A DNA stretch of 64,000 bases, from NCBI RefSeq assembly GCF_020883495.1, contig NZ_CP086612.1, positions 276,408 to 340,407 of the forward strand. The letters run 5' to 3'. The DNA is from Shinella zoogloeoides. Lineage in GTDB: Bacteria; Pseudomonadota; Alphaproteobacteria; Rhizobiales; Rhizobiaceae. Below the pieces are notes generated by a model. It was not told the DNA's origin. It saw nothing but the letters and a program-made list of their open reading frames with translations, and did not search any database. Positions 55,223-63,787 of this stretch are shown here, piece by piece. Positions within the stretch are counted from its first letter, which is position 1; each line of letters begins with the position of its first letter. A program made the position numbers and the translations under genes.

Positions 55223-56374
55223 GTGGATGAACGTTACATAAATCGCGCGCTGGTTTCCGCGCACGAGACCTGTCCGATCGAACGCTTGGCCGAGCGCCTG
55301 GGTCCCGGGCCGTTTTCACTCGTGCTGCTTTTCGTTTCGCCCGAGGCGGACATCTCCGCCGTCGTTGCCGAGGCCGAGAATGCCTGGCCGGGCGCAAAGA
55401 TCGCCGGCTGCACCACCGCGGGCGAGATTTCCGGGGATGGCTACGATGAGGAAAGCATCGTCGCCATCGGCTTTCATGCACGCCACTTCGCCGCCGAAAC
55501 GCTGCTTGTTCCGGACCTTTCGAAACTCGTCGCCGGCGAGCTTGCCGATACCCTGCTGCATATCCGCCAGGCGCTCGCCCGTGACCATGGCCACCTGCCG
55601 GAAGAGTTTGCCCTGCTTTTCGTCGATGGCCTCTCGGCCCGCGAGGACGAACTCGCCTCGGCACTGGCCGCCGCCACCGGTGCGATGCCGCTGATCGGCG
55701 GCTCGGCGGGTGACGGCACGCATTTTCGCGAAACGCTGGTCTTCGACGGAGAACGGCTTCTCGCCAATGCCGCCGTGATTTCCGTCATCCGCGGCGCCTG
55801 TCCGTTGCGCCCGTTCAAGATGGACCACATCAAACCGACGGAGCGGCGCATGGTCGTGACGGAGGCCGACCCCGCCGCCCGCATCGTGCGGTGCATCAAT
55901 GCCGAGCCGGCCGTACGCGAATATGCCCGCCTCATCGGCATGGAGCCGGAAAGTGTCAACACACTGACCTTCGCCATCCATCCGTTGACCGTTCGCATGG
56001 GCGAGCGCCACCACGTACGTGCGATCCAGCGGGTCCTGCCCTCCGGAGAGCTTCTGTTCTTCTCCGCAATCGACGAAGGCATGGTCCTGACCATAGCCGA
56101 GCCGCACGATCTGGTCGGACATCTCTCTGCCGAATTGCAGGCGCTCAAGGAGCCGGCGGACCCGATCGCCGTGCTCGCTTTCGATTGCATTCTCCGGCGA
56201 ATTGAGGCTCAGGAACGGCAGATGACCAGCCGGGTCTCCGAACTCCTTCGCCAGCATGGTGTGATCGGCTTTTCCACCTATGGTGAGCAGTTCGGCCCGA
56301 TGCACATCAACCACACGATGACTGGTCTGGCTTTCTATCCACCGGGGACCGTCGTCCCGGAAAGCGCCTCATGA
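55223..56374 (+). CDS. FIST-domain sensor protein (NosP-like)
   Basis: This 383-residue cytoplasmic protein contains the FIST-N domain (LVLLFVSPEADISAVVAEAE, AGCTTAGEISGDGYDEESIV) and FIST-C domain (ALMGLTAF-like end, here NHTMTGLAFYPPGTVVPE, preceded by GVIGFSTYGEQFGPMHINHT). The FIST-kinase pair beside an exa cluster is the arrangement of NosP-NahK in Pseudomonas, where NosP is a haem protein that senses nitric oxide and controls the kinase. The haem ligand cannot be confirmed from the sequence. It overlaps the kinase gene by four bases (ATGA). Confidence 0.9.
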   Translation: MDERYINRALVSAHETCPIERLAERLGPGPFSLVLLFVSPEADISAVVAEAENAWPGAKIAGCTTAGEISGDGYDEESIVAIGFHARHFAAETLLVPDLSKLVAGELADTLLHIRQALARDHGHLPEEFALLFVDGLSAREDELASALAAATGAMPLIGGSAGDGTHFRETLVFDGERLLANAAVISVIRGACPLRPFKMDHIKPTERRMVVTEADPAARIVRCINAEPAVREYARLIGMEPESVNTLTFAIHPLTVRMGERHHVRAIQRVLPSGELLFFSAIDEGMVLTIAEPHDLVGHLSAELQALKEPADPIAVLAFDCILRRIEAQERQMTSRVSELLRQHGVIGFSTYGEQFGPMHINHTMTGLAFYPPGTVVPESAS

Positions 56375-58563
56375 GCAAACGGATCTCCGAAGATCTGCTC
56401 GACAGAGGGGACGGCGAGGCACGCAATCTCGAAAAGATGCTCGTGATTGCTGACGCCCTCATGCGGCAGGTCGAGCAAAGCACAGGCGAACGAGGCGCCG
56501 CCTTCGAGCAGTTCCGCCGCGCCGCGGTGCTGGAGAAGCGCGTACGGCAACGCACGCACGATCTGGAAGCAACGCTGAAGCTCCTAAACGAGGCGAACAG
56601 CGCCGCCGAGCGCGCGCGCCGTGACCTGTCGCAGGCTATAGAGGCTATCGAGGAAGGGTTCGCACTCTTCGATCCGGCGGAAGTCCTTGTCATGTGCAAT
56701 TCGCGCTTTTGCCGAGATCTTACGGATGTGCGGGAGAAGCTCCTTCCCGGCATCACCTTCACCGATTATGTAGAGGCCGCCAGCCGCTCGGCCATTCTTG
56801 CTCTTCCGAAGGGTATGACAGCGAAAGCCTGGGCGGCTGAGCGTATTCGGCTGCGCCATACACGTCAGGTATTCAATGTCGGCCTTAGGGGCGACCGCTG
56901 GCTCCAGGTCAGCGAGCAGCGCACTGCCGACGGCGGTACCGTCATCCTCCAGACCGATATTACGGATATCATTCGCATGGAGCGATCAGAGCGGGGCAAG
57001 CTGCTGGACGATCAGGCCCGCATGATTCGTGCCACGCTGGAGCACATCAACCAGGGCGTCGGCATCTTCGATGCCAATCGGCGGCTCGTCGGCTGGAACA
57101 GCCGTATCGCCCAATTACTCGATATTCCTCCCCGCCTCTTACGGCGCGGTATTCCTTTCCAATTGCTGGCAAACCACGTCATGCAGGCCGTCACCGTTGG
57201 CGACGGCCTTTCCGCCGGCATGGTGCGCGAGTGGATCGACGGCGGGTTGCCGCGCAAGCCGCTGTCCTTCGAACTCCAGCACATATCGGGCATCATCCTC
57301 GACGTCTTCGCGCAGGAAATGCCCGGCCGCGGCTTCGTCATGTCCTTTGCCGACGTAACGCGCGAACGGCTCGCCATCCATGCGATGATTCGTGCCAACA
57401 GCTCGCTCGAAGCGCGCGTTGCGTCGCGCACTGGAGACCTTGCGGCCGCGCTTGCCGAGGCCGAGCGCGCCAATTCCGCCCGCGTACGCTTCGTCGCGGC
57501 TGCCAGCCATGACCTTCTGCAGCCGTTATCGGCCGCCAAACTCTTCGTGGACGCAGCCCGCGACGATGCGGGCGATATATCTATACGCGGAACGCTGGAA
57601 AAGGCACACAATGCGCTGGTCAGCGTCGAGGGCATTCTGGGTGCGCTGCTCGACATTTCGCGGCTGGAGGCGGGCGGTGCGGCGATGGATATCGGCCCCG
57701 TGTCGCTCTCCCTGCTGCTCAGGCAACTCACCGACGAATTCGCCCCCATAGCCGCACGCAAGGGCCTGCGACTCAACATCCTCCCCTGTGCGCTCACCGT
57801 CTCCAGCGACCCGACCTATCTGCGCCGTATCCTGCAGAACCTGATCAGCAATGCCATCCGCTATACCGCAAGCGGCCGCGTGCTCGTCGGCCCGCGCCGT
57901 TCCGGCGGGCAGGTGCGCATTGAAATCCACGATACCGGGCCAGGTATTGCAGCCGACCAGCAGCAGGCGATCTTCCGCGAATTCCATCGTGTGCAGGGCT
58001 CCGCCTCGGCGTCGGAGGGCATGGGGCTCGGCCTGGCCATCGTCGAACGCGCCTGTGCGCTTCTCGGCCACCGGCTGGCCCTGCATTCGCAAATAGGGCG
58101 CGGCACCTGCTTTTCCGTGGAACTCACACCCGTGGCGCCGCGTGCCAGTCCCAGCTACCGCGAGGCGACGCCGGTCATACCGGATGAACCCGGCGACAAC
58201 AGCGACCGGATCGCCCTTCTCGTCGAAAACGATATGGACCTTCGCCGCGCGATCGCCCTCTTGCTGGAACGACGCGGCGTCAGCGTGCTCGAAGCCGCGA
58301 GCGGCGAGGAGGCGCTCTCGCTGCTGGAGGAAATCGGCATCGTACCGGATCTCTATCTGGTCGATCAGCAGCTTGACGGCGCCATGACCGGCATCGAGAC
58401 CGTCGAGGCCCTGCATGCGCAACATGGCGAACGTCCCACCCGCATTCTGACCGCCGATCGCAAACCGCAGACGCGGATGGCGGCCGAAGCGGCGGGCATC
58501 GAGATCATGTACAAGCCCATTGCCGCCGACGCGCTGGAGGCCTTCGTGTTGCATGCCGGCTAG
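56371..58563 (+). CDS. Hybrid histidine kinase (NahK/ErcS'-like)
   Basis: This 730-residue soluble kinase starts with a coiled coil (VLEKRVRQRTHDLEATLKLL), followed by two PAS-like domains (IEEGFALFDPAEVLVMCNSR and INQGVGIFDANRRLVGWNSR), the phosphorylated His380 in AASHDLLQPLSAAKLF, the ATP-binding boxes LQNLISNAIRYTASGRVLVG and IHDTGPGIAADQQQAIFREF, and a C-terminal receiver with Asp665 in DLYLVDQQLDGAMTG. This matches NahK/ErcS', which feeds the exa regulatory circuit in Pseudomonas. No transmembrane segment is present, so it senses inside the cell, probably through the FIST protein. The nearby response regulator is a possible partner. Confidence 0.92.
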   Translation: MSKRISEDLLDRGDGEARNLEKMLVIADALMRQVEQSTGERGAAFEQFRRAAVLEKRVRQRTHDLEATLKLLNEANSAAERARRDLSQAIEAIEEGFALFDPAEVLVMCNSRFCRDLTDVREKLLPGITFTDYVEAASRSAILALPKGMTAKAWAAERIRLRHTRQVFNVGLRGDRWLQVSEQRTADGGTVILQTDITDIIRMERSERGKLLDDQARMIRATLEHINQGVGIFDANRRLVGWNSRIAQLLDIPPRLLRRGIPFQLLANHVMQAVTVGDGLSAGMVREWIDGGLPRKPLSFELQHISGIILDVFAQEMPGRGFVMSFADVTRERLAIHAMIRANSSLEARVASRTGDLAAALAEAERANSARVRFVAAASHDLLQPLSAAKLFVDAARDDAGDISIRGTLEKAHNALVSVEGILGALLDISRLEAGGAAMDIGPVSLSLLLRQLTDEFAPIAARKGLRLNILPCALTVSSDPTYLRRILQNLISNAIRYTASGRVLVGPRRSGGQVRIEIHDTGPGIAADQQQAIFREFHRVQGSASASEGMGLGLAIVERACALLGHRLALHSQIGRGTCFSVELTPVAPRASPSYREATPVIPDEPGDNSDRIALLVENDMDLRRAIALLLERRGVSVLEAASGEEALSLLEEIGIVPDLYLVDQQLDGAMTGIETVEALHAQHGERPTRILTADRKPQTRMAAEAAGIEIMYKPIAADALEAFVLHAG

Positions 58564-58564
58564 A

Positions 58565-58657
58565 AGCATTTCCAGCCGAAGCGGGATCGCTTTGTCGTAA
58601 TACAGTGAAAGCAAAAGGATAGAGCGTTCCGATGAACCGGATTTCACAGGAAATGCT
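58565..58657. repeat. Rhizobial dispersed palindromic repeat
   Basis: A 93-bp intergenic element begins AGCATTTCC and ends with its exact complement GGAAATGCT. Inside are the segments GCAAAAGGATAGAGCGTTCC and ATTTCACAGGAAATGCT. It resembles the short mosaic repeats common between rhizobial genes. It sits directly after the kinase gene and may act on mRNA stability or transcription end. Confidence 0.6.
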
Positions 58658-58673
58658 CTAAGCGCGAGGCTGG

Positions 58674-58691
58674 CACCAAGGTCGCATTGCG
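58674..58691 (+). promoter_or_regulatory. exa-cluster motif before the pseudoazurin gene
   Basis: CACCAAGGTCGCATTGCG lies 52-69 bases before the pseudoazurin start and shares the CAAGGTCG-YATT core with the sites in front of the other operons. The half CGACC is missing here, so it is a single-sided match. Confidence 0.65.
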
Positions 58692-58742
58692 ACGCCGCCC
58701 ACCCCATGGGACATCCCTTCAACCGATCTGGAGGAGATGCCC

Positions 58743-59183
58743 ATGAAGACACTTATCGCAGCAGCAACCCTGATGGCCCTCGCAAGCAGCATGGCAGAGG
58801 CCGCCGAGCATGTGGTCAAGATGATGAACAAGGGCGAGAGCGGAAACATGGTTTTCGAACCGGCCGCGGTCGTCGCCGCGCCGGGCGACACGATCCGTTT
58901 CACGCCGACCGACAAGAGCCACAATGTCGAGAGCATCAAGGGCATGCTTCCTGAAGGCGTCAAACCCTTCAAGAGCAAGGTCAACGAGGAATATGTCCTG
59001 ACCGTGTCTTCCCCCGGCCTCTATGGCGTGAAGTGCTCGCCGCATTTCAGCATGGGCATGGTCGCGCTCATCAAGGTCGGCGACAGCCCGGCCAACCTGG
59101 AGGCGGCAAAGGCCGTCAAGCTGCCGGCAAAGGCCGGCGAACGCATGAAGGCGGCCTTCGAAACACTCGCCGCCGCGCAATAG
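58743..59183 (+). CDS. Pseudoazurin (type 1 blue copper protein)
   Basis: This 146-residue secreted electron carrier has a signal peptide ending in MAEAAE and the pseudoazurin body: [40 protein letters not shown] and [20 protein letters not shown]. The copper ligands are His in KSHNVE, and Cys, His and Met in [10 protein letters not shown]. Pseudoazurins donate electrons to nitrite and nitrous oxide reductases in denitrifiers. Here it may take electrons from the quinoprotein or cytochrome pathway. GGAGGA precedes the ATG at 58743; an ATG at 58737 would leave no space for it. Confidence 0.93.
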   Translation: MKTLIAAATLMALASSMAEAAEHVVKMMNKGESGNMVFEPAAVVAAPGDTIRFTPTDKSHNVESIKGMLPEGVKPFKSKVNEEYVLTVSSPGLYGVKCSPHFSMGMVALIKVGDSPANLEAAKAVKLPAKAGERMKAAFETLAAAQ

Positions 59184-59199
59184 GTCCGCCCCATATAGA

Positions 59200-59218
59200 G
59201 ACCTTGGTCGCATTGTGG
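59200..59218 (+). promoter_or_regulatory. exa-cluster motif before pqqA
   Basis: GACCTTGGTCGCATTGTGG lies 63-81 bases before pqqA and repeats the core of the sites seen before the NosR-like, pedF, alcohol dehydrogenase and pseudoazurin genes. It suggests that PQQ synthesis is switched on together with the dehydrogenase. Confidence 0.7.
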
Positions 59219-59280
59219 AGCGGGCGTGAGGAAGCGCAACCTGCTGCGGTGGCTGTTCCACAAACCTGGAGGAGAATTTC

Positions 59281-59382
59281 ATGGCTTGGAAGAAACCCGT
59301 CATCAAGGACATCGCCTGCGGCATGGAAATCAACATGTACGGCCCGTCGGAAGATGACCCGCGTCCGGACCACCCGTTCTGA
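59281..59382 (+). CDS. pqqA: PqqA, PQQ precursor peptide
   Basis: This 33-residue ribosomal peptide provides the Glu and Tyr that become PQQ. The start is MAWKKPVIKDIACGMEINMY, with Glu16 and Tyr20 in the required E-x3-Y spacing, followed by an acidic tail (GPSEDDPRPDHPF). GGAGGA precedes the ATG. It is too short to be found by usual length cut-offs, but its place seven bases before pqqB and the motif make the assignment safe. The acidic tail is longer than in many PqqA peptides. Confidence 0.95.
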   Translation: MAWKKPVIKDIACGMEINMYGPSEDDPRPDHPF

Positions 59383-59389
59383 GGCAACT

Positions 59390-60277
59390 GTGCGTATCAT
59401 CGTGCTCGGGGCAGGCGCCGGTGGTGGCCTGCCCCAGTGGAATTGCGGCTGTGTCCAGTGCGCGGCCGCACGCACGGGCGTGATCGCGCCCATGACGCAA
59501 AGTACGCTCGCGGTCAGCGTGGACGGTCGAAACTGGGCCTTGCTCAATGCATCGCCTGATTTACGCCACCAGCTTGCCGCATCGCCCGCCCTCCATCCGA
59601 CCGGTCTTCGCGACAGTCCGGTCAAGGCGGTTGTGCTGACCAACGGCGATGTCGACCATATCGCGGGGCTCCTGACCTTGCGCGAGAAGACGGGTTTTAC
59701 CCTTTTCGCGACGGAAGCGACCCACCAGATCCTGTCGCAGAACACGGTCTTCAGTGTCCTGGACCCCACTTTCGTGCGACGCGAAACGATCGCTCTGGAC
59801 ACTGATTTCTGTCCGCTTCCGGGCCTGACCGTCGCCGCTTATGCCGTTCCGGGCAAAATACCACTCTATCTCGAAGGCGAGGCGCCCGACGTGACGATGA
59901 TGGGTGAGCAGACAATCGGACTGCGGCTGTGGTCCGGCGATCGCGAGGTGCATTATGTGCCCGGTTGCGCAGCCCTCCCCGACTGGCTTGTGAGCCTCCT
60001 GGAACCGGCCGATGCAGTGCTGTTTGACGGGACGATCTGGCGCGATGACGAAATGCCGCGTTCCGGCACCGGCACGAAGACAGGAGCCCGCATGGGGCAT
60101 CTGGCCATGGGCGGTCCCGACGGCTCGCTCGCGAGACTGCGGTCGCTGCGTGGGCGTCGCATCTACACCCATGTCAACAATACGAATTCGGCCTTGATGC
60201 CGGATAGCGCCGCCCGCGCGGCCGTCACCGCGGCGGGGTGGGAGATTGCTCGGGACGGCATGGAGATCGCGCTATGA
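59390..60277 (+). CDS. pqqB: PqqB
   Basis: This 295-residue metallo-beta-lactamase-fold protein hydroxylates a tyrosine-derived PQQ precursor in recent work on the family. It opens with IIVLGAGAGGGLPQWNCGCV, and has LLNASPDLRHQLAASPALHP, VVLTNGDVDHIAGLLTLREK, and the terminal RIYTHVNNTNSALMPDSAAR typical of PqqB. The GTG at 59390 was chosen because the protein starts directly at the first strand; a longer frame overlaps pqqA and the pseudoazurin gene. Its stop overlaps pqqC (ATGA). Confidence 0.95.
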   Translation: MRIIVLGAGAGGGLPQWNCGCVQCAAARTGVIAPMTQSTLAVSVDGRNWALLNASPDLRHQLAASPALHPTGLRDSPVKAVVLTNGDVDHIAGLLTLREKTGFTLFATEATHQILSQNTVFSVLDPTFVRRETIALDTDFCPLPGLTVAAYAVPGKIPLYLEGEAPDVTMMGEQTIGLRLWSGDREVHYVPGCAALPDWLVSLLEPADAVLFDGTIWRDDEMPRSGTGTKTGARMGHLAMGGPDGSLARLRSLRGRRIYTHVNNTNSALMPDSAARAAVTAAGWEIARDGMEIAL

Positions 60278-61044
60278 ATTCGATCGTGAACCACAACGAA
60301 CTGCCGTTGAGCCGCGCTGAATTCGAGGCGCGGCTACGCCAGGTCGGAGTCGAACGCTATCACGACAAACATCGCTTCCATGATCGGCTGCACAGCGGCG
60401 GCTGCACGATGGATGAGGTGCAGGCCTGGGTCATCAATCGATGGCAGTATCAGTGCTCCATCCCGATGAAGGACGCCGCTTTCCTGTCGCGCTGCCATGA
60501 CCCGGATCTGCGGCGCGTCTGGCGCTCGCGTATCGAAGACCACGACGGCGGCGTCGAAGACGGCGGCGGCATCCGGCGATGGTTACGGCTCGCCGAAGGT
60601 GTCGGCCTCGACCCGGCCTATGTCGCCTCGGGCCGCGGCGTCATGCCGGCGACTCGCTTCATCGTGGACGCCTATATCCGCTTCGTGCGCGACGAGCCGC
60701 CCGTCGCCGCCATGGCGAGTTCCCTGACGGAAATGTTTGCCCCCGCCATTCACACCCGCCGGATCGATGGTCTTCTGGAGCATTATGATTTCGCGGATCG
60801 TGAGACGATCGCCTATTTCCGCCATAGGCTGACAGAGGCGCCGAAGGATGTGCGGTTCACGCTCGACTGGGTTCTCAACCACGCCGTCACCCGTCCCGAC
60901 CAGGAAGCGGCGATCGCAGCGCTGACATTCAAGACGGATGTGCTTTGGGCACAGCTCGATGCGCTGTGGAGCGCCTATGTCGACGGAAACGTGCCGCCTG
61001 GCGCCTGGAAGCCCGGCGAGGCACAACTGGCGGCACGGCCATGA
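60274..61044 (+). CDS. pqqC: PqqC, pyrroloquinoline-quinone synthase
   Basis: This 256-residue oxidase catalyses ring closure and the final eight-electron oxidation to PQQ without a cofactor. It has RYHDKHRFHDRLHSGGCTMD, EVQAWVINRWQYQCSIPMKD, RIEDHDGGVEDGGGIRRWLR and FAPAIHTRRIDGLLEHYDFA, all typical of PqqC. Length is normal. The ATG lies in the pqqB stop, and the next overlap with pqqD is also ATGA, so the operon is tightly coupled. Confidence 0.96.
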   Translation: MNSIVNHNELPLSRAEFEARLRQVGVERYHDKHRFHDRLHSGGCTMDEVQAWVINRWQYQCSIPMKDAAFLSRCHDPDLRRVWRSRIEDHDGGVEDGGGIRRWLRLAEGVGLDPAYVASGRGVMPATRFIVDAYIRFVRDEPPVAAMASSLTEMFAPAIHTRRIDGLLEHYDFADRETIAYFRHRLTEAPKDVRFTLDWVLNHAVTRPDQEAAIAALTFKTDVLWAQLDALWSAYVDGNVPPGAWKPGEAQLAARP

Positions 61045-61313
61045 TCGACGATTCCGTCCCCTGCCTTCCGCGAGGAACGCGCCTGCATCATGACCGCGTC
61101 CGCGACACGATGGTGCTTCTCGTTCCGGAACGGGCACTGCTGCTCGACGAGACCGGCAACGCTATCCTTCGCGAGGTCGATGGTCGGTCCACGGTGAACA
61201 CGATTGCCGCCCGGCTCGCCGAACGCTACGGCGCACCCGAGGCGGCGGTTATGTCGGACGTCCGCGATTTCCTGGGCGGCCTCGTGGCGCAAAGACTGGT
61301 GGATTATCGATGA
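61041..61313 (+). CDS. pqqD: PqqD, PqqA-binding chaperone
   Basis: This 90-residue protein holds the PqqA peptide for modification by PqqE. The family pattern is clear: LPRGTRLHHDRVRDTMVLLV, PERALLLDETGNAILREVDG and RSTVNTIAARLAERYG, ending in VAQRLVDYR. Length is normal. Both neighbours overlap it by four bases. A longer upstream frame to 60945 is only the tail of pqqC in another frame. Confidence 0.95.
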   Translation: MIDDSVPCLPRGTRLHHDRVRDTMVLLVPERALLLDETGNAILREVDGRSTVNTIAARLAERYGAPEAAVMSDVRDFLGGLVAQRLVDYR

Positions 61314-62401
61314 CGGAGCGACCTGCCCCACCCATTGCCCTGCTTGCGGAACTGACGCACCGTTGTCCGCTGTCCTGCTCGTACTGCTCCAACCCGCTTG
61401 AGCTGACCGCACGCGAGAAGGAATTGCCGACCGAAATCTGGGTGGATGTCTTCCAGCAGGCGGCGGACCTTGGCGTCCTGCAATTGCACCTTTCCGGCGG
61501 AGAACCGGCGTCGCGACGGGACCTCGAGACGCTTGTGGCGATAGCGCGCGATGCGGGTCTTTACGTCAATCTCATCACGTCGGGCATTGGGCTATCCCCC
61601 TCTCGTCTCGATGCCCTGGAAGCGGCAGGTCTAGACCATGTGCAACTTTCGCTGCAGGCGACGCGTGCCGAAAAGGCCGACTGGATCGGTGGCTACAAGG
61701 GTGGCTTCGCCCGCAAACTCGCCTTTGCCGATGAGGTTCACCGGCGCGGTCTTCCGCTCACCATCAATGCGGTCATGCATCGGCACACGATCGACGATAT
61801 CGACGCGGCGATTGAATTCGCCGCAAGCCTCGGTGCCCGGCGCATCGAGGTCGCCTGCGTGCAGTTCTACGGCTGGGCGCTGGCAAACCGGTCGGGGCTG
61901 CTGCCCTCCCGCGACCAGGTTCTCCGCGCGAAGGAAGCAGTGCTCGCGGCGCGGCGTGCCTATGCCGGCCGGATGACGATCGACTTCGTACCGCCCGACT
62001 ATTATGCGGACTATCCCAAGGCATGCATGGGCGGCTGGGGCACGACCGGCATCAATATCGCCCCGGACGGAACGGTTCTGCCCTGTCATGCCGCCGCGAC
62101 GATCCCCGGCCTCGCCTTCGACCGGGTGACGGAGAAACCGCTTTCGGCCATCTGGTATGACGGATCCGCCTTCAACGCGTTTCGCGGCCACGCCTGGATG
62201 AAGGAACCTTGCCGCAGTTGCGCCCGCCGTGACAAGGATCATGGCGGGTGCCGCTGTCAGGCCCTGGCCCTTGCCGCCGATGCCACGGCGGCCGATCCGG
62301 TTTGCCGCCATGCGCCCGGTCGTCCCGTCATCGATGATATCCTTGCCCGCGAAACCCCTTTCGAAACTGACCTGATCTACCGAAACGGCAAAATCAGGTA
62401 A
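61310..62401 (+). CDS. pqqE: PqqE, radical SAM enzyme of PQQ synthesis
   Basis: This 363-residue enzyme forms the carbon-carbon bond between Glu and Tyr of PqqA. It has the radical SAM cysteines in AELTHRCPLSCSYCSNPLEL (CxxxCxxC), LHLSGGEPASRRDLETLVAI, and the C-terminal SPASM cysteines in YPKACMGGWGTTGINIAPDG, CHAAATIPGL and CRSCARRDKDHGGCRCQALA. It is full length and the last gene of pqqABCDE. No pqqF/G protease is visible, so precursor cleavage must use another enzyme. Confidence 0.96.
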   Translation: MTERPAPPIALLAELTHRCPLSCSYCSNPLELTAREKELPTEIWVDVFQQAADLGVLQLHLSGGEPASRRDLETLVAIARDAGLYVNLITSGIGLSPSRLDALEAAGLDHVQLSLQATRAEKADWIGGYKGGFARKLAFADEVHRRGLPLTINAVMHRHTIDDIDAAIEFAASLGARRIEVACVQFYGWALANRSGLLPSRDQVLRAKEAVLAARRAYAGRMTIDFVPPDYYADYPKACMGGWGTTGINIAPDGTVLPCHAAATIPGLAFDRVTEKPLSAIWYDGSAFNAFRGHAWMKEPCRSCARRDKDHGGCRCQALALAADATAADPVCRHAPGRPVIDDILARETPFETDLIYRNGKIR

Positions 62402-62524
62402 CGGAATGAGCCTCTTGGCGACAACGAGGATTTCGTCGATGCCGACCGGCAGTCAGTTGTCGAGGGTGGCGCATCAAAACTGCGGTATTCAAGCTACGCA
62501 AGATTCGGCGGTCGCTCTATTAGG
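62402..62524. other. Junction between the pqq operon and truncated trbB
   Basis: About 120 bases without a recognised gene. The trbB match stops near 62525, right after the Walker A region. The stretch therefore contains the breakpoint where the alcohol-oxidation segment was joined to the plasmid transfer region. No inverted repeat or IS end was recognised. Confidence 0.45.
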
Positions 62525-63008
62525 AGGATAGAGTCGGCTTGCCGGATCCGGTTCCGCCGGAAATGACGATGTTCATGCGCGACGCGATCGCGCTTCGCAG
62601 CACAGAGGCCTGTGCCTCCGTCATGACTTTCGACTTGACGTAGTCATTGAGCGGGATGAGGCGTGACGCGCGACGACGGATTGTGAAGGCAGGCGCCGAT
62701 ACCACCGGCGGCAGCAAGCCTTCGAACCGATGCCCGCCGATCGGCAGTTCGCCGGAAATGATCGGTTGCTCGTCGTCAGCTTCCGACTGCAGCGCATGGG
62801 CGACGCTGCCGATGACGACTTCGGCGGTGGCAGGACTCATCGCGCCGGCCGGGGCAACGCCATGCCCCAGCCGTTCGATGAACAACCTTCCGTCGGGATT
62901 GAGCATGATCTCGACGACTGTCGCGTCGTCGAGTGCGACGCAGAGCTGGTCGCCGAGCGCGTCCTGGAGTTTGCGGACGAGACGGGGATGGGAACGGAGC
63001 TGGGTCAC
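62520..63008 (-). pseudogene. trbB: Truncated conjugal transfer ATPase TrbB
   Basis: The first 162 codons of trbB remain: VTQLRSHPRLVRKLQDALGD, ALDDATVVEIMLNPDGRLFI and APAFTIRRRASRLIPLNDYV, up to ISGGTGSGKPTLSS and a stop. The Walker A should read GSGKTT; here Thr is replaced by Pro at the first position and the sequence ends three residues later, where trbB proteins normally run to about 320 residues. The GTG start overlaps the traI stop, the normal order of the traI-trb operon. The mating-pair ATPase is thus non-functional. Confidence 0.9.
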
Positions 63009-63640
63009 GCCGCGCTCCTCAAAGGACCAGCGCCATCGCGCTCGATGATCGAGCGGTAACTTGGCGGACACACCTGTTCGAAGCTGGCGCGATCGGCTGG
63101 CAGGCTGCCCGCGACGGCGACGGTGTTCCCAATCGCAACCGGATTGCCGAGGCGGTGCATTGGCCAGCCTGCACGCTTCAGGATACGTTCAAAACGAAGA
63201 TCGGTCGCGGTGACGATCTCCTTGTATCCGTTGGCCATCGACCATTCGATGATACCGGCGAACATGGTGAGCGTGACCTGATGGAGGGTCCCTCCCCTCC
63301 CCGCAGCCAGCGACGTGTCGACGCAAAAGCGTGAGCTCTCGACCTTCGCTGTACGGGCATCGAGCGCGCCGCGCTCCAGCAGTTGCGGGAATGTCTGCTC
63401 CAGCATCGTCGGGCCGAATGCGGGCAGCAGGCGTGCACAGCCGACCACCTTCTGCTCGGCCGAGATCGCAAGGATGTAGGTTGGGCGGAGATCATCGTAC
63501 TGATCCCGCTCTCCCTGTTCGGTGACGGTGATCTCCCATTCCAGGCGGTCGCCAAACACCGCGGCCCTTAACTGGTGCATCTGGTTCAGATAGTGGTGGT
63601 TACTCGCGTAGTGGTCGGCCGAGACGCTCAGAATCTGCAT
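63005..63640 (-). CDS. traI: TraI, acyl-homoserine-lactone synthase
   Basis: This 211-residue LuxI-family enzyme makes the quorum-sensing signal that controls plasmid conjugation in Ti-like plasmids. The family residues are visible: LHQLRAAVFGDRLEWEI-like text (here MHQLRAAVFGDRLEWEITVT), the Arg-Asp-Glu of the active site region with QYDDLRPTYILAI, GCARLLPAFGPTML, and KVESSRFCVDTSLAAGRGGT. It is complete and should be the first gene of the trb operon. Two tra boxes lie upstream. Confidence 0.95.
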   Translation of the reverse strand: MQILSVSADHYASNHHYLNQMHQLRAAVFGDRLEWEITVTEQGERDQYDDLRPTYILAISAEQKVVGCARLLPAFGPTMLEQTFPQLLERGALDARTAKVESSRFCVDTSLAAGRGGTLHQVTLTMFAGIIEWSMANGYKEIVTATDLRFERILKRAGWPMHRLGNPVAIGNTVAVAGSLPADRASFEQVCPPSYRSIIERDGAGPLRSAA

Positions 63641-63698
63641 AGTGATCTCCGCATGAACTGGTCAGGCGGAGGGAAATCATCTCGCGATGCGTGTGGCT

Positions 63699-63716
63699 AT
63701 GTGCAGATTTGCACCC
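63699..63716 (-). promoter_or_regulatory. tra box 1 (TraR-binding site) before traI
   Basis: ATGTGCAGATTTGCACCC is close to the TraR palindrome ATGTGCAGATCTGCACAT. It lies about 60 bases before the traI start, where TraR with its acyl-homoserine lactone activates transcription. Confidence 0.85.
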
Positions 63717-63787
63717 GGTGATTCTACCGAATCGGCGCTATAGCTGTCGAAAGCCGGCCGAAAGCCGGGTTCTAAAATGTTGATAAG

